Positions 19,321-28,306 of a stretch of 64,000 bases of DNA are shown here, piece after piece. A program made the translations under genes and the position numbers. The notes beneath the pieces are model-generated. The model searched no databases. It was given only the letters and a program-made list of their open reading frames with translations, and was not told where the DNA came from. Each line of letters starts with the position of its first letter. The stretch's first letter is position 1. The DNA lies in the NCBI GenBank assembly GCA_041879415.1, contig CP090851.1, positions 2,790,001-2,854,000 on the forward strand, written 5' to 3'. Origin of the DNA: Vibrio chagasii (GTDB lineage: Bacteria > Pseudomonadota > Gammaproteobacteria > Enterobacterales > Vibrionaceae).

Positions 19321-19995
19321 TCAAATCCATCCGCGCTCAGCAAAAGAGACAACTTCGCCGTCTCCGACCACAAAATGGTCGAGAATTCGAATGTCCACCA
19401 GCGCTAAGGCATCAGTCAATCGACGGGTTATTCGTCTGTCTGCTTGGCTTGGCTCTGCAATACCCGAGGGGTGGTTATGCGCCAGAATAAGTGCGGCTGC
19501 ATTATGGTGAAGCGCCCGTTTAACGACCTCTCTGGGGTAAACCGATGCAGCATCAATCGTCCCCTCAAACATCACTTCATCCTTTATTACCCTATTTTGA
19601 TTATCAAGAAACAATATATAGAAGGCTTCTCTCTGGCGGTCGCGCAGCATACTCGAAAGATAAAGCTTAGTATGACTCGGGCTGGTCAGTGCATCACCTC
19701 GAGATAAGGTCTCTGCGAGATAACGCTGCGTCATCTCTAATACAGCCTGCAATTGAACATACTTCGCTTGTCCCATCCCCTTATGAGCACAGAACTCAGC
19801 TTGTGTTGCTGAGAAAAGGTGCCTGAGTGAACCGAAGTCCTTGAGTAGTTTGTCTGCCAGCTCTAGAACGTTCATTCCTTGTGTGCCAGTTCGCAGAAAG
19901 ATGGCTAGCAACTCTGCATCACTCAAAGAACCCGGCCCTCGAGTAAGCAGTTTCTCTCTTGGCATCGACTCTGCGGGCATTTTATTTATCGGCAT
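19321..19995 (-). CDS. radC: RadC family JAB-domain protein
   Basis: A 224-residue protein with an N-terminal helix-hairpin-helix part ([21 protein letters not shown]) and a C-terminal JAB/MPN metalloprotease-like domain. The JAMM ligands are in LAHNHPSG followed by a downstream Asp (SQAD). The C-terminus SFAERGWI is the family end. The start at 19995 matches the usual RadC N-terminus; the frame is open to 20031. Despite the name, a DNA-repair role is not well supported in the family. It is transcribed alone, divergent from coaBC. Confidence 0.9.
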   Translation of the reverse strand: MPINKMPAESMPREKLLTRGPGSLSDAELLAIFLRTGTQGMNVLELADKLLKDFGSLRHLFSATQAEFCAHKGMGQAKYVQLQAVLEMTQRYLAETLSRGDALTSPSHTKLYLSSMLRDRQREAFYILFLDNQNRVIKDEVMFEGTIDAASVYPREVVKRALHHNAAALILAHNHPSGIAEPSQADRRITRRLTDALALVDIRILDHFVVGDGEVVSFAERGWI

Positions 19996-20220
19996 AGAAG
20001 AGTAAATCCATTGCTTATGAACATAACCCATCAGCGTAACTATCGTGTATCCAGAGATCCTTTAATAGAGATAAAGTCAGACGAGCCACTAACAAAAGCG
20101 TGTAATTGATAAGTTTGATAACGCCAATTTGATGAGCGTCAAGTCTGTTCAAGTTCTGCTTCTAGGCACTCATCCTTTGTTCTGATATCGTAAGTCGCAG
20201 AAAAGTTAAGGAACAGAATC

Positions 20221-21468
20221 ATGCAAACACAGGTTAATCCACTGAGTAACGCTGACCAACAAGGCCTAGCAGGGAAAAAAATTCTTCTTGGTATTAGTGG
20301 TGGTATCGCTGCTTACAAATGTGCCGAGCTGACTCGACGCTTGGTTGAGCGTGGCGCACAAGTGCAGGTCGTAATGACCAACGCAGCTAAGGAGTTCATC
20401 ACTCCACTGACCATGCAAGCGGTCTCGGGAAGGCCAGTGTCTGATAGTTTGCTTGATCCTGCAGCTGAAGCTTCAATGGGTCACATCGAACTCGCAAAAT
20501 GGGCTGATTTAGTATTGTTAGCACCAGCGACTGCCGATCTTATTGCACGCATGACTGCGGGCATGGGTAATGACCTACTGACCACTTTGGTTTTAGCGAC
20601 CGATGCACCAGTTGCGGTATCACCGGCAATGAACCAACAAATGTATAGCCACCCTGCCACTCAAGAGAACATCGCGACGCTAAAACATCGTGGTTGTGAG
20701 ATTTGGGGGCCAGCGGCTGGCGAACAAGCGTGTGGTGATGTAGGCATGGGCCGCATGTTAGAGCCAATGCAGCTTGTGCACCGCTGTGAAGACTTCTTCC
20801 AACCTAAACCACTTGCTGGCCGCTCTGTACTTATTACTGCTGGGCCAACTCGTGAAGCCATTGACCCTGTACGTTACATCACAAACCACAGCTCAGGCAA
20901 AATGGGCTACGCGTTAGCTGAAGCCGCAGCTAGACAAGGCGCAACGGTCACTTTAGTGAGCGGTCCTGTGTCACTCGCTACTCCAGAAAAAGTGACTCGC
21001 GTCGATGTCGATAGTGCTCAACAGATGTTTGATGCCGTTACTGCTCACGCCATCCAACACGATGTTTTCATCAGCTGCGCCGCCGTTGCCGATTACCGCC
21101 CTGAAACCATTGCAGACCAGAAACTTAAAAAAGTAGATGGTAAAGATGACATGACGATTCACATGGTGAAAAACCCAGATATCGTCGCTTCTGTCGCGGC
21201 AATGACTGAAGGCCGCCCATTTACAGTAGGGTTTGCGGCTGAAACGCAAGACGTTGAGAAATATGCTCGTGGTAAGCTAGAGCGGAAGAACCTCGATATG
21301 ATTTGCGCTAATGATGTATCTGTCGAAGGCCAAGGCTTCAATAGTAGTAGTAACGAATTACATCTTTATTGGAAAGGTGGCGATAAGTCTCTGCCATTAG
21401 ATAGCAAAGGTGCGCTCGGATTCCAGATCCTTGAGCAGATCCAACAACTGCTAGAAAAGCATCACTAA
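20221..21468 (+). CDS. coaBC: Bifunctional phosphopantothenoylcysteine decarboxylase / phosphopantothenate-cysteine ligase
   Basis: A 415-residue CoA-synthesis enzyme. The N-terminal flavodoxin-like CoaC half has [10 protein letters not shown] and [10 protein letters not shown] with the active Cys. The C-terminal CoaB half has [26 protein letters not shown] and the KLKK motif. The ATG follows AAGGA by about seven bases. In E. coli dut lies between this gene and slmA; here dut is absent and 169 bases separate them. A weak hairpin follows the stop at about 21487-21510. Confidence 0.96.
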   Translation: MQTQVNPLSNADQQGLAGKKILLGISGGIAAYKCAELTRRLVERGAQVQVVMTNAAKEFITPLTMQAVSGRPVSDSLLDPAAEASMGHIELAKWADLVLLAPATADLIARMTAGMGNDLLTTLVLATDAPVAVSPAMNQQMYSHPATQENIATLKHRGCEIWGPAAGEQACGDVGMGRMLEPMQLVHRCEDFFQPKPLAGRSVLITAGPTREAIDPVRYITNHSSGKMGYALAEAAARQGATVTLVSGPVSLATPEKVTRVDVDSAQQMFDAVTAHAIQHDVFISCAAVADYRPETIADQKLKKVDGKDDMTIHMVKNPDIVASVAAMTEGRPFTVGFAAETQDVEKYARGKLERKNLDMICANDVSVEGQGFNSSSNELHLYWKGGDKSLPLDSKGALGFQILEQIQQLLEKHH

Positions 21469-21637
21469 CTCACTGATTAGAGCAATATTGTCGGATAAAT
21501 AGACAATTTTGAGCTGACAATCTGCTGACACCTCTCGATTCTGTTGACCTAGGGCTTACAAAACTAGGAAACAGAATTGAATGGTGTTTATAATCCTTCT
21601 TCACTCAATCCTCATCTTTAGGAAAGGAAGTAAATAG

Positions 21638-22228
21638 ATGGCTGGTACTCGAAAATCAAACCGTCGTGAAGAAATCCTACAAGCTCTCGCACAAATGTTG
21701 GAATCGACCGAAGGTGCTTCTCGTATCACGACGGTAAAATTAGCCAAGCAAGTTGGCGTTTCTGAAGCAGCACTTTACCGCCACTTCCCTAGCAAAGCTC
21801 GCATGTTTGAAGGCCTTATCGAGTTTATTGAAGAAGCCTTGATGTCTCGAATCAACCGCATTCTGGATGAAGAGAAAGACACACTAGAGCGCATACGCCT
21901 AGTACTGCAACTGATCTTAGTTTTCTCAGAACGTAACCCAGGCCTGACTCGAATTTTATCTGGCCATGCTCTAATGTTTGAAAACGAGCGCCTACGTGAC
22001 CGCATCAATCAACTGTTCGAACGCATTGAGACTCAACTTCGCCAAATTCTGCGAGAAAGAAAGCTTCGTGAAGGGAAATCATTCCCAGTTGACGAGAAAA
22101 TCTTAGCGGCACAATTGCTCGGCCAAGTTGAAGGCAGCTTGAATCGATTCGTACGTTCTGACTTCAAATATCAACCAACAGAAAACTTCGATGCTTATTG
22201 GGCACTACTCAGCGCTCAGATTAAGTAG
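21638..22228 (+). CDS. slmA: Nucleoid occlusion factor SlmA
   Basis: A TetR-family protein of 196 residues that binds chromosomal SBS sites and blocks FtsZ ring formation over the nucleoid. The helix-turn-helix is in [24 protein letters not shown] (about 29-52), followed by the SlmA-type all-helical body with [20 protein letters not shown]. Length and sequence agree well with E. coli SlmA (198). It is followed after a short gap by the acyltransferase gene. Confidence 0.96.
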   Translation: MAGTRKSNRREEILQALAQMLESTEGASRITTVKLAKQVGVSEAALYRHFPSKARMFEGLIEFIEEALMSRINRILDEEKDTLERIRLVLQLILVFSERNPGLTRILSGHALMFENERLRDRINQLFERIETQLRQILRERKLREGKSFPVDEKILAAQLLGQVEGSLNRFVRSDFKYQPTENFDAYWALLSAQIK

Positions 22229-22251
22229 CAATCCAACTTTAAGTGATGGTT

Positions 22252-23229
22252 ATGACGAAAACTTCTCCGACAAGCAGCACTGCACAACACGTTATTACTA
22301 AGCCGCCTTTTACGCTGGCACTGCTTCACCCAAAATATTGGGGTGTATGGTTCGGCTTTGGGTTGTTGGCACTTATCGTTAACGTTCTACCTTACCGCCT
22401 ATTATTGCTATTAGGCCGTTCATTGGGCACTTTGGGCGCTCGTTATGGCAAAAAACGCGTCGCAGTCGCCACTCGCAATTTAGAACTCGCTTTCCCAGAT
22501 AAGCCAGCAGATGAAGTTGCGGCTATGGTGAGTGAGAACTTTAAGAATACGGGTATGGCGCTGATTGAAACCGGCATTACTTGGTTTTGGCCAACATGGC
22601 GCTTTAAGCGAATCTTAGTAGATAAAGACACCCAAATGCTGCGTACGCACAAAGACAATGGTAAAGGTGTTCTTCTCTGCTGTGTGCATGCCTTGAACTT
22701 GGAGATCACCGCACGAGCAATGGCTGTGCTCGGTATTCCTGGCCTAGGCGTGTATCGTCCACACAACAACCCTGCTTATGAGTTCATTCAATACCGCGGT
22801 CGTACCCAAAACGGCAACCGCCTAATTCACCGTAAAGATGTGAAGCGCATGATCCGAATCTTGCGTCAGGGTGAGATCCTTTTCTACCTTCCTGATCATG
22901 ATTACGGCCGTAATAAGTCAGTGTTTGTGCCTTTCTTCGCCGTGCCTGATGCGTGTACGACGACTGGTACTAGTATTCTGGCTTACACTAGCCGATGCGC
23001 GATTGTTCCAGGTTCTGGCTTTAGAAACGACAACGGCAAATATGAAATCATGGCCGATGAGTCCATCGAAGATAACTACCCGCCAAAAGATGAGAAAGCG
23101 GCTGCCGCTTACATGAATAGCTATCTTGAGAAGATTATCTTACGCGCACCAGAGCAGTGGATGTGGCTACACAAGCGTTTCAAAACCATGGAAGACCCAG
23201 AAGCTGAGCGCGGCATTCGTTATAAGTAG
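22252..23229 (+). CDS. Lipid A late acyltransferase (LpxL/LpxN family)
   Basis: A 325-residue inner-membrane acyltransferase that adds a secondary acyl chain from acyl-ACP to Kdo2-lipid IVA. One N-terminal membrane segment (LLALIVNVLPYRLLLLLG) precedes the catalytic HX4E in CVHALNLE. YRPHNNPAYE, LPDHDYG and the end WMWLHKRFKT are family motifs. Near-equal starts exist at GTG 22243, ATG 22246 and ATG 22252. The slmA-acyltransferase-pyrE order is the V. cholerae order, where two such genes occur and one (LpxN) adds 3-hydroxylaurate; which one this is cannot be told here. A second family member ends at 208. Confidence 0.9.
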   Translation: MTKTSPTSSTAQHVITKPPFTLALLHPKYWGVWFGFGLLALIVNVLPYRLLLLLGRSLGTLGARYGKKRVAVATRNLELAFPDKPADEVAAMVSENFKNTGMALIETGITWFWPTWRFKRILVDKDTQMLRTHKDNGKGVLLCCVHALNLEITARAMAVLGIPGLGVYRPHNNPAYEFIQYRGRTQNGNRLIHRKDVKRMIRILRQGEILFYLPDHDYGRNKSVFVPFFAVPDACTTTGTSILAYTSRCAIVPGSGFRNDNGKYEIMADESIEDNYPPKDEKAAAAYMNSYLEKIILRAPEQWMWLHKRFKTMEDPEAERGIRYK

Positions 23230-23265
23230 ATTAGCTGCTATAGATAATATTCTAAACCAAAAGAA

Positions 23266-23292
23266 AAGGGGCTGATGATTCATCAGCCCCTT
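23266..23292 (-). terminator. Terminator between the acyltransferase gene and pyrE
   Basis: A perfect 11-pair stem (AAGGGGCTGAT and its complement, loop GATTC). The A-rich left flank reads as UUUUCUUUU on the minus strand, so it suits pyrE best; it may also act on the convergent acyltransferase transcript. Confidence 0.85.
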
Positions 23293-23320
23293 GTGCATTC
23301 TATAGCTATAACAAATTGTG

Positions 23321-23962
23321 TTAGATGCCGTACTGAGCGCGGTACGCTTTCACTGATTCAAGGTGCGTTGCATCAGTGCCCTTCTCTTCAAGGAAAGTCA
23401 CTAAGTCAGTCAGGCTAACGATAGAAATAATCGCACAACCAAAGTCACGTTCTACTTCTTGAATCGCAGATAGCTCGCCTTTACCTTTCTCTTGGCGGTC
23501 AATCGCAACAAGAACGCCCGCTAGATCAGCTCCGTTCGCTTGGATGATTTCCATCGATTCACGAATTGCAGTACCTGCAGTGATTACATCGTCCACCAGC
23601 ATGATACGACCTTCCAGTGCGCTACCGACTAGGTTGCCACCTTCACCGTGGTCTTTTGCTTCTTTGCGGTTAAAGCAGTAAGGCGTGTCTACATCGTGGT
23701 GATCGGCCAGTGCAACAGCTGTTGTCGTTGCGATTGGGATACCTTTGTATGCAGGGCCAAACAGTACATCAAATTCAATACCAGAATCCGCCAGTGCTGC
23801 TGCGTAGAAACGACCCAAGCGCGCTAGGTCACGGCCTGTGTTAAACAATCCAGCATTGAAGAAGTAAGGGCTCTTACGGCCAGACTTTAAAGTAAACTCA
23901 CCAAACTTAAGTACTTCTTTCTCTAGTGCAAATTCAATAAATTCACGTTGATATGCTTTCAT
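23321..23962 (-). CDS. pyrE: Orotate phosphoribosyltransferase
   Basis: A 213-residue enzyme that makes orotidine 5'-phosphate from orotate and PRPP, the fifth step of pyrimidine synthesis. It starts [14 protein letters not shown] and has [18 protein letters not shown] and the PRPP motif [16 protein letters not shown] 23962 is chosen because AGAGG lies about seven bases upstream; the ATG at 23968 is too close. It is downstream of rph with an intrinsic attenuator between. Confidence 0.96.
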   Translation of the reverse strand: MKAYQREFIEFALEKEVLKFGEFTLKSGRKSPYFFNAGLFNTGRDLARLGRFYAAALADSGIEFDVLFGPAYKGIPIATTTAVALADHHDVDTPYCFNRKEAKDHGEGGNLVGSALEGRIMLVDDVITAGTAIRESMEIIQANGADLAGVLVAIDRQEKGKGELSAIQEVERDFGCAIISIVSLTDLVTFLEEKGTDATHLESVKAYRAQYGI

Positions 23963-24030
23963 GCTCATCCTCTATGTTTACTCAATAAAACTTAACTTAC
24001 GCTCTGTACCACCCTTTCAGGTTTTACAGA

Positions 24031-24062
24031 CAAAAAAATAGCCCCCAAATTGGGAGCTATTA
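24031..24062 (-). promoter_or_regulatory. pyrE attenuator (rph-pyrE intercistronic terminator)
   Basis: On the minus strand a nine-pair stem (AUAGCUCCC with GGGGGCUAU, one G-U pair, loop AAUUU) is followed by seven U. It starts about ten bases after the rph stop codon. This is the layout of the E. coli pyrE attenuator, where ribosomes close behind RNA polymerase at the end of rph block the hairpin when UTP is low and let transcription reach pyrE. Seen: the hairpin and spacing. Known: the E. coli mechanism. Inferred: the same control here. Confidence 0.85.
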
Positions 24063-24069
24063 AAAATGA

Positions 24070-24786
24070 CTAGTCGACCAACGCTGCTTTCTGCGCTTCA
24101 ACAATATCGGCAATGCCCTTATTCGCCAGGGCTAAAAGCTTCATCAGCTCTTCGTGGCTGAACGGTTCGCCTTCTGCAGTACCTTGAATCTCAATCATCT
24201 TACCGTCTTCCGTCATTACAATGTTCATATCGGTATCGGCTGCTGAGTCTTCAACATACTCAAGGTCACACAGTGCTTCTGCACCAACGATACCCACTGA
24301 AACTGCCGCTACGTGGCCTTTCATAGGGTTCTTTTTCAGCTTACCGCTGTCTAGTAGGCTCTTGATTGCATCAGCCATTGCTACGCTTGCACCTGAGATA
24401 GACGCAGTGCGTGTGCCGCCGTCTGCTTGAATAACATCACAATCAACCGTGATCATGATTTCACCCATCGCTTTAAGATCCACAACAGCACGTAGGCTAC
24501 GAGCGATCAGACGTTGGATTTCCATCGTACGACCACCTTGCTTACCGCTCGCCGCTTCACGACGGTTACGAGTGTGCGTTGCACGTGGCAGCATGCCGTA
24601 TTCAGCCGTTACCCAACCCTTTCCTTGACCTTTCAACCAACGCGGTACGTTTTCTTCTACCGTCGCATTACATAGAACTTTAGTGTTGCCGAACTCAACT
24701 AATACAGAACCCTCAGCATAAGCTGTGTAGTTACGAGTAATTTTAATTGGACGAATTTGATCTACAGCGCGGTCATTTGGACGCAT
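24070..24786 (-). CDS. rph: Ribonuclease PH
   Basis: A 238-residue phosphorolytic 3'-5' exoribonuclease that trims tRNA 3' ends. It starts [16 protein letters not shown] and has [21 protein letters not shown], the phosphate-binding [15 protein letters not shown] and [16 protein letters not shown]. Full length and intact, unlike the frameshifted gene of E. coli K-12. Translation of its end probably also serves the pyrE attenuator. Confidence 0.97.
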   Translation of the reverse strand: MRPNDRAVDQIRPIKITRNYTAYAEGSVLVEFGNTKVLCNATVEENVPRWLKGQGKGWVTAEYGMLPRATHTRNRREAASGKQGGRTMEIQRLIARSLRAVVDLKAMGEIMITVDCDVIQADGGTRTASISGASVAMADAIKSLLDSGKLKKNPMKGHVAAVSVGIVGAEALCDLEYVEDSAADTDMNIVMTEDGKMIEIQGTAEGEPFSHEELMKLLALANKGIADIVEAQKAALVD

Positions 24787-25034
24787 TGGTATCTACCTTA
24801 TTAACAGTCTGAAGTGATTTACTATCGAAAGCGTGCATCACCTAAGAAAGGGGTGAGACATATTTGATTGGGGCGAGATTATATAGCAGTTTACTGTGCA
24901 AAGCTATTTACCATTCGAAGACACTGTTCATCAAAAGCGATTCCTTAGCGAAAGTGATGAGCTTCGGCTGTCACCCGTATCATGATACTATGCGTGCGCG
25001 TTATTTTCAGAATGATAAAAGACAGGAAAATTCG

Positions 25035-25901
25035 ATGATTTATAGTATGACCGCGTACGCACGCAAAGAAGTAAAAGGCGATTGGGGCAGCGCAGTATGG
25101 GAAATCCGTAGTGTAAACCAACGCTACCTAGAAACTTACTTCCGTATGCCTGAACAGTTCCGTGGTTTAGAGCCAATCCTACGTGAGCGTTTTCGTAAGC
25201 GCCTAGCGCGCGGCAAAGTAGAATGTAACCTACGCTTTGAAGCTAACCCAGCAGCAAAAGGCGAGCTAAGCATCAACGAAGGTTTAGCGCAGCAAGTGAT
25301 CAATGCGGCGAACCAAGTGATGACAATGACAGGTGAAGAGAGCCGTCTGAATCCATTCCAAGTAATGAACTGGCCTGGTGTGATGGAAACGCCTGAGCAA
25401 GACATGGATGCGATCAACAAAGACCTGCTAGCAGCGTTCAACGATGCGATTGCTGAGTTCATTGATGCTCGTGCTCGTGAAGGTGAGAACATGAAGGCGC
25501 TAATCGTACAGCGCTTAGATGCGATCACTGAAGAAGTGGTAAAAGTACGTGCACGCATGCCTGAAATCCTAGAGTGGCAACGTGAGCGTCTGCTTAACAA
25601 ATTTGAAGAAGCGAAGATTGAGCTTGAAGGTTCTCGCGTTGAGCAAGAGCTAATCCTACTCGCACAGAAGTCAGACGTAGCCGAAGAGCTAGACCGCCTA
25701 GACTCTCACGTGAAAGAAGCGAATGCAGTATTGAAGAAAGGCGGCGCATGTGGTCGTAAACTGGACTTCATGATGCAAGAGTTCAACCGTGAATCAAACA
25801 CGCTAGCGTCTAAGTCTATCAGCACTGATATCACTGCATCAGGCGTAGAGCTGAAAGTTCTTATCGAACAGATGCGTGAGCAAATTCAGAACATTGAATA
25901 A
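25035..25901 (+). CDS. yicC: YicC family endoribonuclease
   Basis: A 288-residue protein starting MIYSMTAYARKE, the family N-terminus. ATG 25035 follows AGGA by about seven bases; the frame is open far upstream but that part is not family-like. It has NQRYLETYFRMPEQFRGLEP in the N-terminal domain and the C-terminal part GRKLDFMMQEFNRESNTLASKS. YicC proteins were recently shown to be RNA endonucleases affecting sRNA turnover. It is divergent from rph (248-base gap) and is a single-gene unit with its own terminator. Confidence 0.93.
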   Translation: MIYSMTAYARKEVKGDWGSAVWEIRSVNQRYLETYFRMPEQFRGLEPILRERFRKRLARGKVECNLRFEANPAAKGELSINEGLAQQVINAANQVMTMTGEESRLNPFQVMNWPGVMETPEQDMDAINKDLLAAFNDAIAEFIDARAREGENMKALIVQRLDAITEEVVKVRARMPEILEWQRERLLNKFEEAKIELEGSRVEQELILLAQKSDVAEELDRLDSHVKEANAVLKKGGACGRKLDFMMQEFNRESNTLASKSISTDITASGVELKVLIEQMREQIQNIE

Positions 25902-25924
25902 GCCTACGCAGAGCTAATACAAGT

Positions 25925-25955
25925 AAGCCCCTGTATCGAAAGATGCAGGGGCTTT
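25925..25955 (+). terminator. Terminator of yicC
   Basis: AAGCCCCTG and CAGGGGCTT pair around an inner ATC/GAT stem with a GAAA tetraloop; TTTTCTTTT follows on the plus strand. Confidence 0.88.
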
Positions 25956-25967
25956 TCTTTTATGGCT

Positions 25968-26831
25968 TTATACTAGCGATAGCGCCTTTTTAACGTTGAG
26001 TTCAAACTCTTCTTGAGTCAGTTCACGACTCAGCTTATCGAAATAAACAGAATCATTACCGGCTGGCACACGAGCCTGTTGAGTGTCACCCTCAGCAACG
26101 GCTAATACCGCTTTTGCCACTTCAACAGGTGATGGGCCTTGGTTTATCTTCTCAACAACCTGTGGCAATAAGATATTCGCTTGCTCTGCATATGGAGAGT
26201 CTGGGCTAGTCGTCAACGGATTCGCTTTTAGGCCATTCTTCACAAACCCTGTTTGGAACAAGCCTGGCGCAACCGTATGAACCTTGATTCCATAAGGCGA
26301 GAGTTCATAGCGAAGCGAGTCCGTGACCCCCTCTACTGCATATTTACTAGCATTGTAGTGGGTAAGCAGCGGCAGCCCCATCTTTCCTAAAAATGAGCTG
26401 ACGTTGATGATCATCCCTGAGTTCTGTTCGCGCATAAATGGGATCACAGCGCGACAAGTGCGAAGGACACCAAACACATTAACGTCGAACTGATGTATAA
26501 ACTCTTCATCCGTTCCCTCTTCTACGCTGGCCACTAATCCATAACCTGCGTTGTTCACCAGAATATCGAGTCGACCTGCATCGCTCACCACCATTCTGAT
26601 AGCATCGTTCACATCTTGTGTACGCGTTACATCACACACGACAGGCGTCATCGATAAGCCTTTTTCAGCAAATACTTTTTCAAGCTCAAGGCCTTTAGCG
26701 ATGCTGCGAACCGAACCATAAACACGATAATTTTTTTGTGCAAACAGGAGTGCCGTTTCTAGCCCCATTCCCGAGTTTGCCCCAGTAATAAGTACGACCT
26801 GATGAGATTGCTGTTGAGCGGTATTCGTCAT
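25968..26831 (-). CDS. Short-chain dehydrogenase/reductase beside the alternative oxidase
   Basis: A classical SDR of 287 residues. It has the dinucleotide loop TGANSGMG, NNAGYG, the catalytic Ser in INVSSFLG and the Tyr-x3-Lys in YNASKYA. The basic residues after strand 2 (SVRS) favour NADPH. ATG 26831 follows AAGGAAA and gives the normal N-terminus; the frame remains open upstream across the end of the oxidase gene. It starts 16 bases after the oxidase stop, so the two form an operon. Its substrate is unknown; a link to quinone or redox stress is only inference from the neighbour. Confidence 0.85.
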   Translation of the reverse strand: MTNTAQQQSHQVVLITGANSGMGLETALLFAQKNYRVYGSVRSIAKGLELEKVFAEKGLSMTPVVCDVTRTQDVNDAIRMVVSDAGRLDILVNNAGYGLVASVEEGTDEEFIHQFDVNVFGVLRTCRAVIPFMREQNSGMIINVSSFLGKMGLPLLTHYNASKYAVEGVTDSLRYELSPYGIKVHTVAPGLFQTGFVKNGLKANPLTTSPDSPYAEQANILLPQVVEKINQGPSPVEVAKAVLAVAEGDTQQARVPAGNDSVYFDKLSRELTQEEFELNVKKALSLV

Positions 26832-26847
26832 AATGGTTTCCTTTGAA

Positions 26848-27480
26848 TTAGCATTGATGCTCAGGTAAGTCTTTCGTTTTGTAGAGATTGGCAATGTCGT
26901 GATTCTTGTCGCGATGCTTAGCTTCATCCTCTCTGATACGGAAAAGCACATCTAAGAATGTTGCGCCTTCAGGCAGGCGATAATAGGTAATCGCGATTTC
27001 TGGCGCAGGATGATTAGGCAGAGCCCCCTCTTCAATTTTGGATATGTACTCTGAATAACTGTTGCAAGCTTCCTCTTCAAAGTAACCGACAATCCTATGC
27101 GCAGTTTTAGAAGAAACTAGGTAGATAACGCCGTAGATGATGAGAAAGATGAACTGCAGTAACATCACTAAGATGCGTTCTATAATGGACGGCTTGGTAA
27201 CGGTCAGGAAAATCATCAAATGCATCCGTTCATTGTCTGCTTCATCCAATAGCTCTTTAATCCAGCCGCCGTCATCTTTCATACGGCGTAGTGCTTTAAG
27301 GTGGTTAAATACACCTGCGACCATGCCAGGTACAGCCGCAATGGTTTCCAACAACATCGCACGTTTGGCTAAATGTTTTCCATAAAACAGGTTAAGCGTT
27401 TTTTTGAGAAGTCGAGTAACAAGAAGCGCAACCTTTTCGGAGAATATTTCAGGTTTGTAATGAGTGCTTTCAAAATGCAT
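26848..27480 (-). CDS. aox: Alternative oxidase (cyanide-resistant ubiquinol oxidase)
   Basis: A 210-residue diiron oxidase that passes electrons from ubiquinol to oxygen without proton pumping, on the inner membrane. All six iron ligands are visible: E in LLETIAAVP, E and H in NERMHL, E in FEEEA, and E and H in EDEAKH. The two hydrophobic hairpin segments are also present (about 40-60 and 100-125), as is PAPEIAITYYRLP. AAGGA lies seven bases before the ATG. Bacterial AOX is uncommon; in Vibrio fischeri it is known and is induced by nitric oxide through NsrR. No clear NsrR palindrome was found upstream here. It leads an operon with an SDR gene. Confidence 0.92.
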   Translation of the reverse strand: MHFESTHYKPEIFSEKVALLVTRLLKKTLNLFYGKHLAKRAMLLETIAAVPGMVAGVFNHLKALRRMKDDGGWIKELLDEADNERMHLMIFLTVTKPSIIERILVMLLQFIFLIIYGVIYLVSSKTAHRIVGYFEEEACNSYSEYISKIEEGALPNHPAPEIAITYYRLPEGATFLDVLFRIREDEAKHRDKNHDIANLYKTKDLPEHQC

Positions 27481-27495
27481 AGCGTGTTCCTTATA

Positions 27496-27510
27496 TGAGT
27501 CTAATACTCA
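27496..27510. promoter_or_regulatory. 15-base palindrome before aox
   Basis: TGAGT-CTAAT-ACTCA, a perfect five-base inverted repeat, lies 16 bases before the aox start and four bases from its AAGGA site. It could be an operator or a small RNA hairpin near the ribosome site. No known regulator is assigned. Confidence 0.35.
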
Positions 27511-27641
27511 CTAATCAACATTCATGCCACAACACAAAGCCTTATATATCAAGGAAAAAACGAAAAAAAGAGTCATTAAGACATAACGAGAGTAAATAAC
27601 AAAAGGACAACTTAAAGTCTTTTTGACACTAATGCGATAAT

Positions 27642-27665
27642 AAAAAACCCAGCGACATAGCTGGG
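27642..27665 (-). terminator. Terminator of psiE
   Basis: CCCAGC / GCTGGG with a six-base loop. Read on the minus strand it is followed by UUUUUUAUU. It lies 28 bases after the psiE stop and before the aox promoter region. Confidence 0.85.
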
Positions 27666-27692
27666 CTCTTAAATGACTTATAAGTCGACGGT

Positions 27693-28118
27693 TTACTCGT
27701 CCGGTTGCTTGGTTCGAAGATCGACATACGGCCAGTAATGGTGACCAACTCGAATCAGCAAGGTTGCGGCTGCTAAAATAAATGCCGCTAGAGATAACCA
27801 AACGATCAGAACCGCATCGAGTTCCTTCATTCCCAGAGTAATGTAACGAGCGATCGCCATCATCGCGATGTAGATCGGGTATCGCACAGGGATCTTACCG
27901 TTCATCACAAACTGCTGAACCATGGCCAACACTTCTAGGTAAATAAACATTAGAAGGATGTCTGTTAGCAACACTCGACGTTCTGTGAAGACATGCATGA
28001 ACTCCTCAAGCATCGCAAACAGTGTTGCAAGGGTAATCGCCACCAGCAACACAGCTTCAAGAATATGGAAAACCTTTAAGAAAGGCTTACTAAAAGATTT
28101 GGGTAAATTGGAAGGCAT
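27693..28118 (-). CDS. psiE: Phosphate-starvation-inducible protein PsiE
   Basis: A 141-residue inner-membrane protein with four hydrophobic segments. FHILEAVLLVAITLATL, LLTDILLMFIYLEVLAMV, IPVRYPIYIAMMAIARYI and the short end VDLRTKQPDE match the PsiE family. ATG 28118 has GAAGAG six bases upstream and is preferred to GTG 28124. In E. coli the gene is under PhoB and CRP control; no Pho box was identified here. The molecular role is unknown. Confidence 0.88.
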   Translation of the reverse strand: MPSNLPKSFSKPFLKVFHILEAVLLVAITLATLFAMLEEFMHVFTERRVLLTDILLMFIYLEVLAMVQQFVMNGKIPVRYPIYIAMMAIARYITLGMKELDAVLIVWLSLAAFILAAATLLIRVGHHYWPYVDLRTKQPDE

Positions 28119-28235
28119 AGTCACTCTTCAAAAATAATTAATCCAACCTCTACAATAGCATGCCTCAATATAAGTCGCTCACTCTCTGTAGGAGAACACC
28201 ATCAATTGCACACCTTTTGTCGAAGCCGCAGATAC

Positions 28236-28268
28236 AAAAATGGCTCTACATTCACTGTAGAGCCATTT
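28236..28268 (-). terminator. Terminator of the purine permease gene
   Basis: A perfect 13-pair stem (AAATGGCTCTACA and complement, loop TTCAC). The left A run gives UUUUU on the minus strand after the stem. It lies about 40 bases after the permease stop. Confidence 0.88.
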
Positions 28269-28306
28269 ATTCATTCTTTGTCTCAGCTTAACTCAGCCGA
28301 TTAGCC

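Noticed and set aside
24864..25034. N-terminal extension of yicC
   Set aside because: The frame is open, but the family start MIYSMTAYARKE with AGGA upstream is at 25035.
27520..27560. NsrR or FNR site upstream of aox
   Set aside because: TTGAT is followed by ATATAAGG rather than the FNR partner half, and no 11-1-11 NsrR palindrome is present.
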